From: Anaspis maculata
Taxonomy: Eukaryota; Arthropoda; Insecta; Coleoptera; Scraptiidae
Length of the DNA: 64,000 nt
Reading direction: 5' to 3'
Assembly (NCBI GenBank): GCA_949128115.1
Contig: OX421964.1
Location: forward strand, 15,834,892-15,898,891
Shown: positions 24,011 to 35,737 of the stretch, piece by piece
Layout of the letters: every line of letters starts with the position of its first letter
How positions within the stretch are numbered: position 1 is the first letter of the stretch
Notes under the pieces: generated by a model
Told to the model about the DNA's origin: nothing
What the model saw: the letters and a program-made list of their open reading frames with translations, nothing else
Database searches by the model: none
Position numbers and translations under genes: made by a program

Positions 24011-24300
24011 GACCTTCGCCGCCTGATGGCAAGTATTGATGCAGAAAATCGAAAAACATACGGCACAACCAAAACTCTAGCATACTACAGCCAAATATAA
24101 AGAGCGAAATTGCTATATCGTTTCGACAGTGTATCGATTTATTCAATTGGGCACGTATGTCTCTTCTTGATGCGCACGCTGATTTCACTCAACAAGATAT
24201 GAACAATCGACACATTGGAGCCAAAAAAGAACAGACCTTCGCCGCCTGATGGAAACGTTGATGCGGAAAATCAAAAACCCTTCGGCATTACCAAAATTGG
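24011..24300. repeat. Dispersed repeat K, copy 2 (over one 222 bp unit)
   Basis: GACCTTCGCCGCCTGATGG occurs at 24011 and again at 24233, giving a period of about 222 bp. Between them lie CTACAGCCAAATATAAAG and CAATTGGGCACGTATGTC, also present in copies 1 and 3. Confidence 0.7.
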
Positions 24301-24309
24301 GCTGAATAA

Positions 24310-25480
24310 AATAAACATCAAATATTTAGAAATGTCACCGTGAACATAAATTGGAATTTTTGAATCGTATCGTTGAATCGTTCTTGAAGATGCCGTGGGC
24401 TCTTGCGAGTCTTGCGACGAGGGTCAGAACGCGGCCCCAAACTCCGGGTAAACTCAGTTTGACTGTCGAAGATAAAATACATTTTTATTCACTTTTATCG
24501 TAGACCCAGACCCGGTATGGTACTGGAGAGGTGAATAAATGCTCTGGATAAGCCATTCCTGCTCCATTCTACCAGACAGATGGAGACAAAAATCATCAAA
24601 AAAACGTTGTCATTGCTGAGGTGCATGAAGAGATCTAGGTTATGTTGTTCTAGTTGAAGTTTTGAACTTGTTCAGTTAAGTTATTATGTTCACATCGTTG
24701 TGCCTAGTATACGAACATTAAACACTTGAAATACAGTTCTTATTTCAGCCAAGGCATTCCACTTTATTATAATAATTCAAACCATCACTTTACAGAGAGC
24801 TTTTCATAATCCTACAAAATTGTGAAGCCTTTAGGTTGATGGCTTATTTTGTGTTGTGTCTGATGCCTTGCCACGAGTAGGTATATTTTGCTTGCCTACT
24901 ATAATGCGGCTTAGGTCCGGCTTGTAGATTTGAGTGGAAAGGCGACTCTTGTATTGGTGATACCGAAATGTCCTTCTCCTGGTTCTCGTAAGTCTAATTT
25001 CTCTCTCCGTTATCCATGTGCTAGGAATGCTAGGATGAAGCAGGAGTGGCTTATTCAGAGCATCTATTTGCCTCTTCAGTAGGTACTACCCTATGGGGCC
25101 CAGGTCTATGGTAGTAAACAAAAATGAATTTTTGCCTTTGGCAGTCAAACTCAACTTACTTGAAGTTGGACGGAGCCCTGCTTTGACTTGATAGCTTGGG
25201 ACCACTGTGGGTTGCATTTATCGTGTCATCGGCCAAGGATTTTGTCTCGCACGAACCGCCAGACGGCCCCGCGCTGTTCCGCTCGCATTTGCCCCTTTCA
25301 AAAGACAAGCACCCGGTATCGATGACACTAACACCATATGCGACGACAACGAACAATGAAGATAAGTTAGCTTAGGCTCTGACAAGCAATGACAACTGGA
25401 AGCTTGACGTTGACATGACATGACGTTGACATTTGGTCCCAAGCCTATGTCGCGCCCTCTGGAATGCGTTTGCGAGAATG
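24310..25480. other. Unassigned DNA
   Basis: Frames up to about 74 codons, no motifs, no internal repeat noticed. Confidence 0.35.
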
Positions 25481-25487
25481 CATCCTA

Positions 25488-25770
25488 TTGAACACGTATG
25501 TCGTTTCTTGATTCACACGCTGATTTAACTCAACAAGATATGAACAGTGGACACACCGGAGCCAAAAAATGAACGGACCTTCGCCGCCTGATCGAATATC
25601 TCACAATTTACTAACAAAGTCGTCCTCCCTACAGTCAAGTGACGATAACTGGGGGAGTGTGAGGCATGGAAGGGAAAAACTGATCGATTATTTTGACCAT
25701 TATCAACAATTTCAGCAATTTCAAACCGTTTTCGAAGCGATCGAACAAAGTCGCATTTTTAATTTCAAAC
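25488..25770. repeat. Dispersed repeat K, copy 3 (diverged or rearranged)
   Basis: CACGCTGATTTAACTCAACA, GACCTTCGCCGCCTGAT and, after a gap, TTTCAAACCGTTTTCGAAGC match copies 1 and 2 in the same orientation, separated by sequence of other origin. Confidence 0.65.
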
Positions 25771-26981
25771 TTTTGCCATAGTATAGCAAGTACCTACATG
25801 ACTGGACCCCTAAATTCCACAATTTTCGAGAAAATCGATAATTTTCGGCTTCTGCTTACACTATTCCAATAACGATTTCTTCACTTCATGATCGGATCTT
25901 GAAATTGAAAAAAAATTGATGGTGAAAACAATAAAGTTTTCCGAAAAAAACAAACAAATCGTTGAAAAATGTATTCGCATTGCGACTCTTCTTCTATTTT
26001 AATTTCAAACCCACAGAAATGCACGTCCATCAACAAAGCACTAAGCCATAACGACCCATAAACATTGGTTATTTCGGTTTTTTTATCCCCCGCGCCTCCT
26101 AAATAATTTCACACACACACACACACTAGGTACCTCGCATACCACAGATTTACTGTACATTTAGAAATCTTGCAATCGGAATAATTGCAGCAGGAATACG
26201 GAGTTCGTGAGGAATACACACGAAATTCAAGGGCACACTCTCACTCTCACCCATCATTCATGAATGGCCATATAAATTACGCAACACGAAACACAAATAA
26301 TACGAGTGCAATATTTACCGGTGATGCGTGGCTCGAGCCTTCAAAGCGATTTTTCTTTTTCTCTAAACAATATTATTGAACTTTCGCGGGCGACTTTCCA
26401 GTTCACCGGTTGCCAATTACGTGACGTGCTTGCTTATCACCAGGCACGAGATATCATCATCTTAAATTACATGTTTTGTCGTTGTGTTGGCGCTCTGTCT
26501 CTGCCTACTATCTGTTTCTGTCGGAACTGGAATTTAATAAGAAAATCGCTTGTTCTCGGAAGAGATTCTTCAATTTGCGCTGACGGTAAGATGTGCAGTA
26601 TTAAAGATAGATTATCTACTACATCAGGTATATCATCAGCTGGGAGCAACTAGCATTTTTCCCTTTTTCGATATGTACCACATACTAACATAATGTATAC
26701 AGGGTGGCGCAAACAAAACGACCAACAACACCGCAACTTCGCGCCACCTGACTTGAAGTTGAACCGTGAGATAACTTATAAGAATATTGAATGCAGTAAA
26801 ATGGTGACATCGTATTTTTAAAGCTGATCTGATAGCTGCTGGGATTGTAAATAAGAGGTGATCATGTTCCAGCTACACGAGCGCGATGATGTAATTACAG
26901 TAGCATTTTTTATTTGAGCTGCACCCATCACATCGCGATCGAGCTTTCGTTTTTAGTTCTTTGCTGGCGCCTCCGCCAAAA
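25771..26981. other. Unassigned DNA with a short (AC)n tract
   Basis: An (AC)n run lies at about 26112-26128 and a lone CAGGGTGGCGC end at about 26701. A 115-codon frame (26306-26653) has no known motif. Confidence 0.4.
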
Positions 26982-29778
26982 TTAGTCGTTGAGCCAGGGG
27001 ACTCGAGTGGTTTCCACCTTGGGGACTTGACGTGTCATACCTTTTTGGATTCCCCACAACACCAGCATGAAAATAAGCCATGATACGTTTTTGTATCGAG
27101 TAGCTTAAGACCGCCATCTTGGAAAAACCGCACCAAATATGTAGTTCTTGTGGTTTGTATTTTCTTCCTCATCAACATCACCTCTAAGGGGAAAAATGAA
27201 GCTGAATAAAATTAAACAACAAAATTTACTATAAATATTGTTCAGCACCGTTTTCTGACAGGTCTTGTTACTCCAAATATGACAGTTCATAGTTTAGCTG
27301 TGGCAAATTTCTTTATTTAACATTTTCGAGTACACCCGATGATATTCATACAAATCGAACTTCACGTCATTGTCTTTCTAGCGTACTTCATTAGAAATGC
27401 TGCTCTTAGCGGCATTTTGGTGTCCGTCTGTCCGTCTGTCCATCGGTCTAACTGTCCGTCTTATCAATTAATTGCTCCTGAACGAGAAGACCTAACGAGA
27501 ATGGACTTCCTGTGTGTAACATGTATTCACCGGAGAATTGAATTAGGAAAAAAATAATTTCTCAAACCGTCGCCATCTTGATCCGCAATGTCAAATTTTC
27601 TCAAAAGTGATCCGATTTTCATGAAACTTGGAATACACGCATGTTTTATATTCAAAAATATGATTTTAATGTTTTCTTTTTGATCCGCCGACATTTTGTC
27701 CGCCATGTTGAAATTGGTAAAACTGGTCCGATTTTGATGAAAATTGGAACCTAGTCGTGTCTTGTGTATGCATTGATGGTTTTTATGTTAGTTTCACAAT
27801 GAGCGCCATATTGACGTGCCACATGGAAATTAATCTCCAGTGCTGTCACAAAATCAGTTTATTCAAATATTTCCTGAACAAGGGGTTTCCGATGTGACTG
27901 AAAAACTTAATGGATGGAAATCGGTTTTTGTTAGTTCCTTTCTACAAGTAGGAACTTCTCCAGAGAAAATGTACGGAAAATGCTATTAAATTTTCAAAAT
28001 TTGCAAAAATTTTCTTTGAAAATTTGAAAACCAGATAGCAACGTCTATACATTTTCATTCAAGAAACTCGCATACCAAATTTGAACTTTTTATTTAAAAA
28101 AAAAGGTACCGAAAATGGTTTTCCAGTGAACATGAAAAAATGAATAGGGTACTTGTCACTGAAACAGATTTGACTGAAAATACTTTTAATCATCAACAAG
28201 AGTAATAAATAGTATTTTCTAAAAATTTTCGGAAAATATATCCATTGGTTCAGAAGATTTTTTTTCGATTTTTTTTTTCCAAAGCGTTGGTAGCAGTACG
28301 GAGACTTCACTGAAATTTCTATGTCTGTATTTTTCAAATATTGTGATGCCACTCTAACAGTTTTTTGAGCTTTCAACCCAACAGTGCTGTTTGTTTAGTT
28401 TTTAGTACAGTATGTTCATTAAAAAATTCAATAATGGGAGGCCGTGGACCGATGATAACCTGGCCGTTTTCGGATCGAATGGCCTGCGTCACAGCCTCCC
28501 TTTATTGAAGTTTTTAATGAACATACGGTATATTTGTGACGTCACATATATATTTTTAAAACAGGCATTACGGCCGTAATTTTGGGAATTTGAGAAAAAG
28601 AAAAATACGCGTGCAATGTTCACCCATACTATCGATTAAGCCAATAAAAAAAAGGCAAGTACCCCATTGCATTAGTAGAAACCATTTTTAGTACCTTTTT
28701 TTGAAAAATAGGAAGTTAAAATTTGATATGCGACTTTCTTGAATTAATATGTATAGGCGTTGCTATCTGGTTTCCAGATTTTCAAATAAAAATTCAAAAA
28801 TTTCCAATTTTTTTTGCAGATTTCGAAAATTTAATAGCATTTCCCGTACATTTTTCATTGAAGGAGTTCCTACTTATGAAAAAGAACTAACAAAAACCGA
28901 TTTCTATCAACAAGTTTTTCAATCACATCGGAAACTCCTTGTTCAGCAAATCGTGGAACTAACATGAAAACCGTCAATGCATACACAAGACACGACTAGG
29001 TTTCAATTTTCATCAAAATCGGACCAGTTTTACCAATTTCAACATGCCGGACAAAATGGCGGCGGATCAAAAAGAAAACATTGAAATCATACTTTTGAAT
29101 ATAAAACATGCGTGTATTTTAAGTTTCATGAAAATCGGATCACTTTTGAAAAAATTTGACATTGCGGATCAAGATGGCAACGGTTTGAGAAATTATTTTT
29201 TCCCCAATTCAATTCTCCGGTGAATACATGTTACACACAAGAAGTCAATTCTCGCTAGGTCTTCTCGTTCAGGAGCAATTAATTGATAAGATGGACAGTT
29301 AGACCGATGGACAGACGGACAGACGGACATCAAAATGCCGCTAAGAGCAGCATTTTCAGTGAAGTACGCTAAAAAGACAATGACGTAAAGTTCGGTTTGT
29401 ATAAATATCATCGGGTGTACTCGGAAATGTTAAATAAAGAAATTTGCCATAGCTAAACTATGAACTGTCATATTTGGAGTAACGAGACCTGTCAGAAAAC
29501 GGTGCTGAACGATATTCATAGTGAATTTTGTTGTTTAATTTTATTCAGCTTCATTTTTCGCATTGGAGTTGCCGTTGATAAGACAAAAAATACAAACCAC
29601 AAGAACTACATATTTGGCGCGGTTTTTCCAAGATGGCGGTCTCAAGCTACTCGATACAAAAACGTATTATGGCTTATTTTCATGCTGGTGTTGTAGGGAA
29701 TCCAAAAAGGTATGACACGTCAAGTCCCCAGGGTGGAAACCAAAATCGTGATTTTTGGCTCCTGGCTCATCGACTAAA
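26982..29778. mobile_element. Large palindrome D (2.8 kb)
   Basis: The left end TTAGTCGTTGAGCCAGG faces CCTGGCTCATCGACTAA on the right. Arms of about 1.2 kb match in inverted order: TTGGGGACTTGACGTGTCA, CGCCATCTTGGAAAAACCGC, TGACAGGTCTTGTTACTCC, CATCGGTCTAACTGTCC and CCGATTTTCATGAAA blocks each have a complement at the mirrored position. Each arm holds the same 72-codon frame (27339-27557 plus, 29193-29411 minus) differing at only a few residues, but it shows no domain. The spacer near 28170-28640 is less symmetrical and hosts a smaller element. Non-autonomous foldback-type element; family unknown. Confidence 0.85.
28408..28528. mobile_element. Mini inverted-repeat element in the spacer of palindrome D
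   Basis: CAGTATGTTCATTAAAAA on the left faces TTTTTAATGAACATACGG on the right, with inner GGGAGGC and GCCTCCC also paired, total about 121 bp, TA on each side. It is a small Tc1/mariner-like MITE sitting at the centre of palindrome D. Confidence 0.75.
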
Positions 29779-30760
29779 TGCAGTTTCAAGCCCCGACTCT
29801 CAAACACAGTGAGCTAGAATACGCCGTGAGCGAAATGGCTGTTCTCTAAATTCCACAATTTGATGAGAGAATACAAAACGTTTCGTGCAGTTTCCAATAC
29901 CTACGTCAATTTTCTTTTGACTAAAATTAGTAAACCGGTCGGACAAAAACCAAGTGATTTCCTACTGAAAGTGACAAGAAATGTTTTCAAATGAGCATCC
30001 TTATGCCATTTACAACTCTCTAATGAATGAATTATAAAGCTATACTCGTTCATCACATATTTATGTTCTAACGCAACTTGTCACATAGCACTGTAAAAAA
30101 TCGTAAGTGTAGATAAGAGGCAGTTATTACTACAAACATCATTTTATCGTGTTAGGTGCCTGCTGCAATGGCCTTGCAAAATGCATTTCGAGCGCCGTAC
30201 ATTTTTGATGTTATAATATTATGACTTTGTAAATAAATAGAAAAAATAATCTTGGAAGGAAATACTCGAACGTAAATCCAGCACTAAATACCCAATTAGG
30301 AAGCTGAGTGTAGCAAAATATTATAAATCATAATCTTTATATGTTGCTACTATTCTTTATCGACGCACGAACTATTAAAATTACTGTAAACCAACAATAA
30401 ACCATATAATTGATATTTGAATCAACAACTAACACCTCTTGAGATAACAAACATCAAACCCCCATAGGACATTCTATTTCACTTTTTCATGTAACAATTT
30501 TGATTATATCACAGTCGTATTTATAGCCTCTTTTAACATACATATTTATTTATTCTTGCACCTTACGTCCACATTTTCTTTAATATGTAATAGACATTTT
30601 GGGATCTCCACGTAATGCGACAACGCAGCGTGGTGAGTCAAATTTCCCATAGATCTAAAAAGCTTGCCCCAGTTTACAGGCCACGACATATTGTTACTAG
30701 CGGCGATCCCGTGCATTCTGGTAAACACGCGATCCTTCTAGATTCTTCCATCCATTAGGT
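29779..30760. other. Unassigned AT-rich DNA
   Basis: About 1 kb with no frame above 60 codons that carries a motif and no repeat pairing seen. Confidence 0.4.
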
Positions 30761-30767
30761 CGCGGTG

Positions 30768-31148
30768 TAGATACAAGTGCGGAACTCTAGACATTTCCAG
30801 AAGTATATGCGATGGCTTGGCATTGGGAACCTTCAACGCTCAATCAAGACACATCTGTTCATTTTGGTGGAGGCGCCGGTTCTAGAGCACTGCAGAGTTA
30901 CACTGGTGAAATGCATGATTTTTCGGGAGTCGTATGGAAACCGTATCGAGATGAACTAGTCGGATATATATAAGGCATCAATCGTCGCCTCACGAGCAGT
31001 TATGAATTGAAATGCGAAGTGGTAGCGAGCGGATTAAAAGCGAGTAGTGATCACAGCGATATTCCCAAATGAATAATTGTTGGCGTGTATTTATTGTAGT
31101 ACGCAGTAATAAACAGTGTGTGTTTTAAAACGATCGTCTCAATTATCA
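30768..31148 (+). mobile_element. Possible solo LTR
   Basis: The segment begins TGTAGATACAAG and ends AATTATCA, so it has TG...CA limits. Inside, a TATATATAAGG box at 30965-30975 is followed about 30 bp later by GAGCAGTTAT, which resembles an arthropod initiator, and an AATAAA signal at 31108-31113 is followed by GTGTGTGTTTT. Promoter and polyadenylation signal within about 150 bp is the organisation of an LTR. I see no second LTR, no primer-binding site that convinces me and no clear target duplication, so a host promoter is the alternative. Confidence 0.4.
30965..31000 (+). promoter_or_regulatory. TATA box and initiator-like pair
   Basis: TATATATAAGG is followed by a CAGTT initiator-like sequence at about +30 spacing. 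It is the core promoter of the possible solo LTR around it. Confidence 0.4.
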
Positions 31149-31269
31149 GGCTGAAGAAGAACTCGTAGATACCTCTCCCGTTCCTATCAAGGAGAAATGC
31201 TGGAATAAAACGAGACGTCTGACACCAAAACTGCAGATGTCAGAAAAACAGATTCTACGTGGGAATCGC

Positions 31270-33455
31270 ATAGCCCAATGGGTGGCGGGGTTAACGGCCA
31301 AAAATGGAATGATCTGTGCATTTTGTGATCAAAGCCTGAAATTTGGCATACGTGTTTAGAAGACCCCCCTTTGCAATTCCAGATGTGGCGCCACGCAAGA
31401 TTTCGCACCAGAGGCACTGTATTGCGGTTAATATATCTGCTAGGGGTAAATTCTGCAAAAATGGTTCCTGGCCGGTCTCTGGTACCGCAGTCGGTATTTT
31501 TGAGTTCCGTTTAGCTAAAACTACATGTAGAAATGAGTGAGGAGTGCATTTCTACAACCAAAGTTCCAAATGCTGCCTTTATACGTTGTTTTAATACATT
31601 TCAAGGCTAACTTTGTTTTAGTACAGGAAACATGGTAAAAAAATTGCCAAAACCTCGGCAAAGATAACAACGTCCTGAAAATTTGATATTCTGTTCAGAA
31701 TTAAGTGCCCTACTACATATCTAAAATTGCCAAAAATCGCACCCCGAGGCTTCGAGTTATTGGAGGGGGGGTAAAAAATTGCAACTCAAAATTAAAGGTA
31801 TAGAACCCGATGGAACCCGTCAATCCAATGGATGCAAATACGTCGTAGTTCGACGCATCACATCCCGTTGATACAATTTTGGCACAAAAAGTGTCGATCA
31901 TTGTTGAAGGGGGATCGCGGGGGAGGGCGAAACTCGGCTGGGTGGCTCTTTTTCTTCCTGGGCCATGAAGAATCGATCACGACAAGATTGGTATCTTTTC
32001 CGACTAAATTCAATGTCCTGAACTTGAATCCGATGTGTAAATTTGGATAAAAACAAGTTCGAACAAGTTGACTTGAGAAAACGTGTTTTTTCTTTGACAA
32101 TTTTCACAAAACTTTTTTTTACTGTTAGAGGCATTCACCTTTGAAAATATTTCAGGGGCCATTAGACTAAACTGTATTCTTCACGAAAATCATCCGTTCG
32201 ATCTGTAACTTTGTTTTTCGAGATAGAAAAAATCGATTTGAACTTTAGTCGGAACAGCCCGTCGTCTACTACTGACCAGAACACTACATCATGCATCTTT
32301 AAATGAAAATAGCCCAAACTATCTGAAAAATTTTAACTCATCTTTGAAAGTTCGAGGATCTGTGCAGAATTGAATTCTCTATAACATGAACAAAATCGTC
32401 ATGAATCGCGATGCAGGGTATTGAGTTATTACTTGAAGGTGCATGCTGTAGTGTTCGGGTCATTAGTAGACGCCGGGCAGTGCCGACTAAAGTTCAAATC
32501 GATTTTTCATACCTCGAAAAACAAAGTTACAGATCGAATGGATGATTTTCGTGAAGAATACAGTTTAGTCTAATAGCCCCTGAGATATTTTCAAAGATGA
32601 ATACCTCTTATAGTAAGAAAAAGTTTTGTGAAAATTGTCAAAGAAAAAACAGGTTTTTTCAAGTTAACTTGTTCGAGCTTGTTTTTATCCAAATTTACAC
32701 ATCGGATTCAAGTTCAGGACATTGAATTTAGTCGGAAAAGATACCAATCTTGTCGTGATCGATTCTTCATGGCCCAGGAAGAAAAAGAGCCACCCAGCCA
32801 AGTTTCGCCCTTCCCCACGACCCCCCTCCAACAATGATCGACACTTTTTGTGCCAAAATTGTATCAACCGGTTGTGATGCGTTGAACTACGACGTATTCG
32901 CATCCATTGGATTGACGGGTTCTATCGGGTTCTATCCTTTTCATTTTGAGTTGCAATTTTTTACCCCTCCTCCCATAGCTAGAGGCCTCGGGGTTCGATT
33001 TTTGGCAATTTTAGATATGTAGTAGGGCACATAATTCTGGACAGAATATCAAATTTCCAGGGCGTTCATATCGTTGCCGAGGTTTTGGCAATTTTTTCAC
33101 CATGTTTCCTGTACTAAAACAAAGTCGGCCTTAAAATGTATTGAAACAACGTATGAAGGCAGCATTTGGAACTTTGCTTGTGAAAATGTACTTCTCACTC
33201 ATTTCTACTTGTAGTTTCAACTAAACAGAACTAAAAAATACCGACTGCGGTACCAGAGACCGGCCAGGAACCATTTTTGCAGAATTTACCCCTAGCAGGT
33301 ATATTAACCGCAATACAGTGTCTCTGGCGCAAAATCTCGCGTGGCGCCACATCTGGAATTGCGAAGGAGGGTCTTCTGAACAAGTATGCCAAATTTCATA
33401 CTTTGATCACAAAATGCACAGACCATTCCGCTAACCCCCCCACTATTCGGAAATG
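31270..33455. mobile_element. Large palindrome E (2.2 kb)
   Basis: Mirrored blocks include GCATTTTGTGATCAAAG near 31320 against its complement near 33400, CTGGCCGGTCTCTGGTACCG near 31470 against 33250, ATTTTGGCACAAAAAGTGTC near 31878 against its complement near 32850, and TTTGTTTTTCGAGAT near 32212 against its complement near 32515. The centre is near 32365. The arms carry corresponding frames (for example 31713-31901 minus and 32834-33022 plus) that match because the DNA is palindromic. No transposase. Shares its outer module with palindrome F. Confidence 0.85.
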
Positions 33456-33482
33456 CGGTAGTTTCGCAGCTCACTGACAGTC

Positions 33483-33605
33483 GGCTTGGCAAGACGAGAC
33501 TCGCGGCCATGAGACGAGACTCGAGACGAGACTTTGAAGTTTGCTCACGAGACGAGACGAGAGACGAGACTTTTAAAAGTCTCGTCTTGTTGGTCTCGTG
33601 AGAAT
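33483..33605. repeat. GAGACGAGACT-rich simple repeat with hairpin
   Basis: GACGAGACT units repeat irregularly, then the sequence turns around at GACTTTTAAAAGTC and continues as the complement CTCGTCTTG. A short foldback of a heptamer-like repeat. Confidence 0.7.
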
Positions 33606-34080
33606 CACTAGTCGGCTAGCTGTTTGTATTGCGGCATTTTTTTTAATTCTGCAGATTCTTTCTCATTTAATTTTTTGAAAGCTTGCATCAATATTTCAGG
33701 AAGGAATTTTTAAATTCGGTTACGGTTATGTCAGAAACGATCGATTTTCCTTCACGAATTATCTTTTGTAAAATTTTAATAAGCTGTGTCTCAAGGTGGC
33801 TGCTTCTGGGGATCTGGAACCTGGTTAGGGTCAGGTCGAAATTAGGTTGGTTGGGACGGTTCAATATAAGTACAATTCACAATCAGAGTGGTTTCATTCA
33901 TGTTGCGATGAGTAGGTAACGAATGAGCCCGATTATAATCGACGTAAACGTAACCGGAGACGCAAGTGTAAGAGGACAAACCAATCACTATCGAACAAAA
34001 GGGAGGAGCCAAGGTAGATACTGACAGTAATTGGTAAACTTCTGTTACGCTTGCGTCTCTGCGATCACGCTTCCGTCGAC
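33606..34080. other. Unassigned DNA with a small inverted repeat
   Basis: GGAGACGCAAGTGTAAGAG near 33956 faces TTACGCTTGCGTCTCTGCG near 34046, a hairpin of about 110 bp. The rest is unassigned. Confidence 0.45.
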
Positions 34081-34456
34081 TTTACTTACTTACTTATTCC
34101 TCTTCGCTCTATCTGGAGCACAGGGCGTTACCTATCTCTTTCCATTCATCTCTGTCTCTCGCTGCATGTTTAGCTTTGCTCCAAGACATTCCTATTTCTG
34201 TAATTTCTCTATTTGCTGTTCTCCATCTTTCCATATAGCCCAGGTATTTTAGGTGCTATCCAAGTCAAAGCGTGAACTAATTTATAGTCGACTAAATTTT
34301 TCATAAAACGACAGTAAAGAGTGTCCGCTATAACATATCAAAAGTCCCCTAAGATCCCGTGTCGGCGTTCTCCTTTTTGGGGCGTTTTTCTGGAATATGA
34401 CATATGACAGTTACGTTATAAGTATAACACACAGATATTGGGACGGCCGCCTGTCA

Positions 34457-34790
34457 CCCGGAATAGCTCAATGGCTAAGGCCCGTATTCACATCCCACTT
34501 TTAAGCTAAAAGCGCTTTTAGTGCGATGCGCATTTAGGGGCATTTCTCATATTTAAGTGTTCAAAAATACAAATCAACTCGCAAATTAATTGCAATTAAG
34601 TACGTACAATCGCTCTCAATCGCAATAATGTTTTTTTGAACACTAAAATATGAGAAATGCCCCTAAATGCGCATCGCACTAAAAGCGCTTTTAGCTTAAA
34701 AGTGGGATATGAATACGGGCCTGAGGCTTTGCTTTCCGACTGATGGGACGCCAGTTCGATTCTCGTTCGAGGCACCCAATTTTTTTTTCG
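34457..34790 (+). mobile_element. tRNA-like SINE head, split by a MITE
   Basis: A polymerase III A box TAGCTCAATGG lies at 34464-34474 and a B box GTTCGATTC at 34754-34762, followed by CGAGGCACCC and a T-run. The boxes are 290 bp apart, but removing the 243 bp MITE between them leaves about 44-45 bp, the spacing in a tRNA. The acceptor and anticodon stems do not pair well, so this is a tRNA-derived SINE rather than a working tRNA gene. Confidence 0.65.
34479..34721. mobile_element. MITE with about 90 bp inverted ends (GGCCCGTATTCA)
   Basis: GGCCCGTATTCACATCCCAC and its complement mark the ends, and the arms stay paired for about 90 bp through AAAAGCGCTTTTAG and GCGCATTTAGGGGCATTTCT, leaving a 55-60 bp loop. 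Flanks TAA (left) and TGA (right) may be a decayed 3 bp duplication, which would suit PIF/Harbinger, but this is only a suggestion. Confidence 0.85.
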
Positions 34791-35450
34791 TGAAAAAGAT
34801 TTTTTCCCTCTTCTAAAAATTATCCACGGTATGACATTGTTGTTTTCTTTTGCCTTGTTTTCTTTTAGTTGTTTGTTGACTGTCCATGTTTCGGCACCAT
34901 ACAGCAGTACACTCTTGACATCAGTATTGAACAGTCGGATCCTCGTGTTGAGAGACACATCTTTGGTTTCCCAACATTTCCTCAGGAGGTTGAATGCACC
35001 CTGTGCTTTACCGATCCGCATTCTGACATCCCGTTCTTTCTTGCCATTTTCGCTTATTTTGCTGCCCAGGTAGCAAAATCTTCTACCTTCTCTATTTCTT
35101 CGCCATTTGATTCCATTGCTACTTATCTAGGTGTGCTTATCTTCATCACTTTTGTTTTCTTTGCATTTATTTCCAGTCCCGTCTTCCTTGCTTCTTTTGC
35201 AACTTTTTCAGTCTTTTTTTGCATGGCTGGAAGCAGCAAATGTCTTCTGCAAAATCCATGTCCTCGAGTTAATGGAAAAAATCACATCATATGCCAATTT
35301 TGTTTTTTGTTGCTAGAACTCTTGCGTTACATTCATCGTAAGAAGCTTTTCAAATACGGAGGATCTTTGGCGGTATTCCATATATCTCTACAATTTTCCA
35401 CATTCTGTCCCTGTCCACACTGTCGAAGACCTTTGCGAAATCTAGAAAAT

Positions 35451-35737
35451 GGGGCCTTGCAATTGAAAAACTCAACGTGAGGTCGCCACTACTGTAGGGG
35501 GCGCCTACTTTGATGAAGCGGCCGTAACCACGGGAAAAACATGGGAGTTTGAGTAGTTTGACCAGTAACTGACAGTGATTGGAGACGTCAAGCAAGAAAC
35601 AGAGGCTATCCAAATTTCAAATCAAGACATAAAATGATGGACGTCGGTCGCTGAAGCGTCAACGCCGTCAAAATTGTCGAATTTGCCCCCAACGGTCATG
35701 GCGCCTTCGGTGTGTAAAAGTGGCAGTGCAAGGCCCC
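35451..35737. mobile_element. MITE with GGGGCCTTGCA ends and AT target, inside the RTE frame
   Basis: The ends GGGGCCTTGCA and TGCAAGGCCCC are inverted and flanked by AT on both sides. Deleting the element plus one AT joins the minus-strand codons so that QTIYLN runs directly into FLDFAKVFD, the motif A region expected of the reverse transcriptase. The 287 bp interior has no coding capacity. An AT duplication is a property of ISL2EU-type elements, so that assignment is a reasonable guess. Confidence 0.85.

Noticed and set aside
27339..29411. The 72-codon frame present in both arms of palindrome D as a conserved gene
   Set aside because: Identity is explained by the palindromic DNA; there is no motif, no signal and no start context. 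Kept only as an observation.
34457..34775. A tRNA gene with an intron
   Set aside because: The intervening segment is a MITE with 90 bp inverted arms placed in the D loop region, not at the anticodon, and the stems do not pair well.
34869..35480. A 203-codon plus-strand frame, among the longest in the window
   Set aside because: It lies antisense to the RTE relic, whose minus-strand reading gives recognisable reverse transcriptase motifs; the plus frame has no motif.
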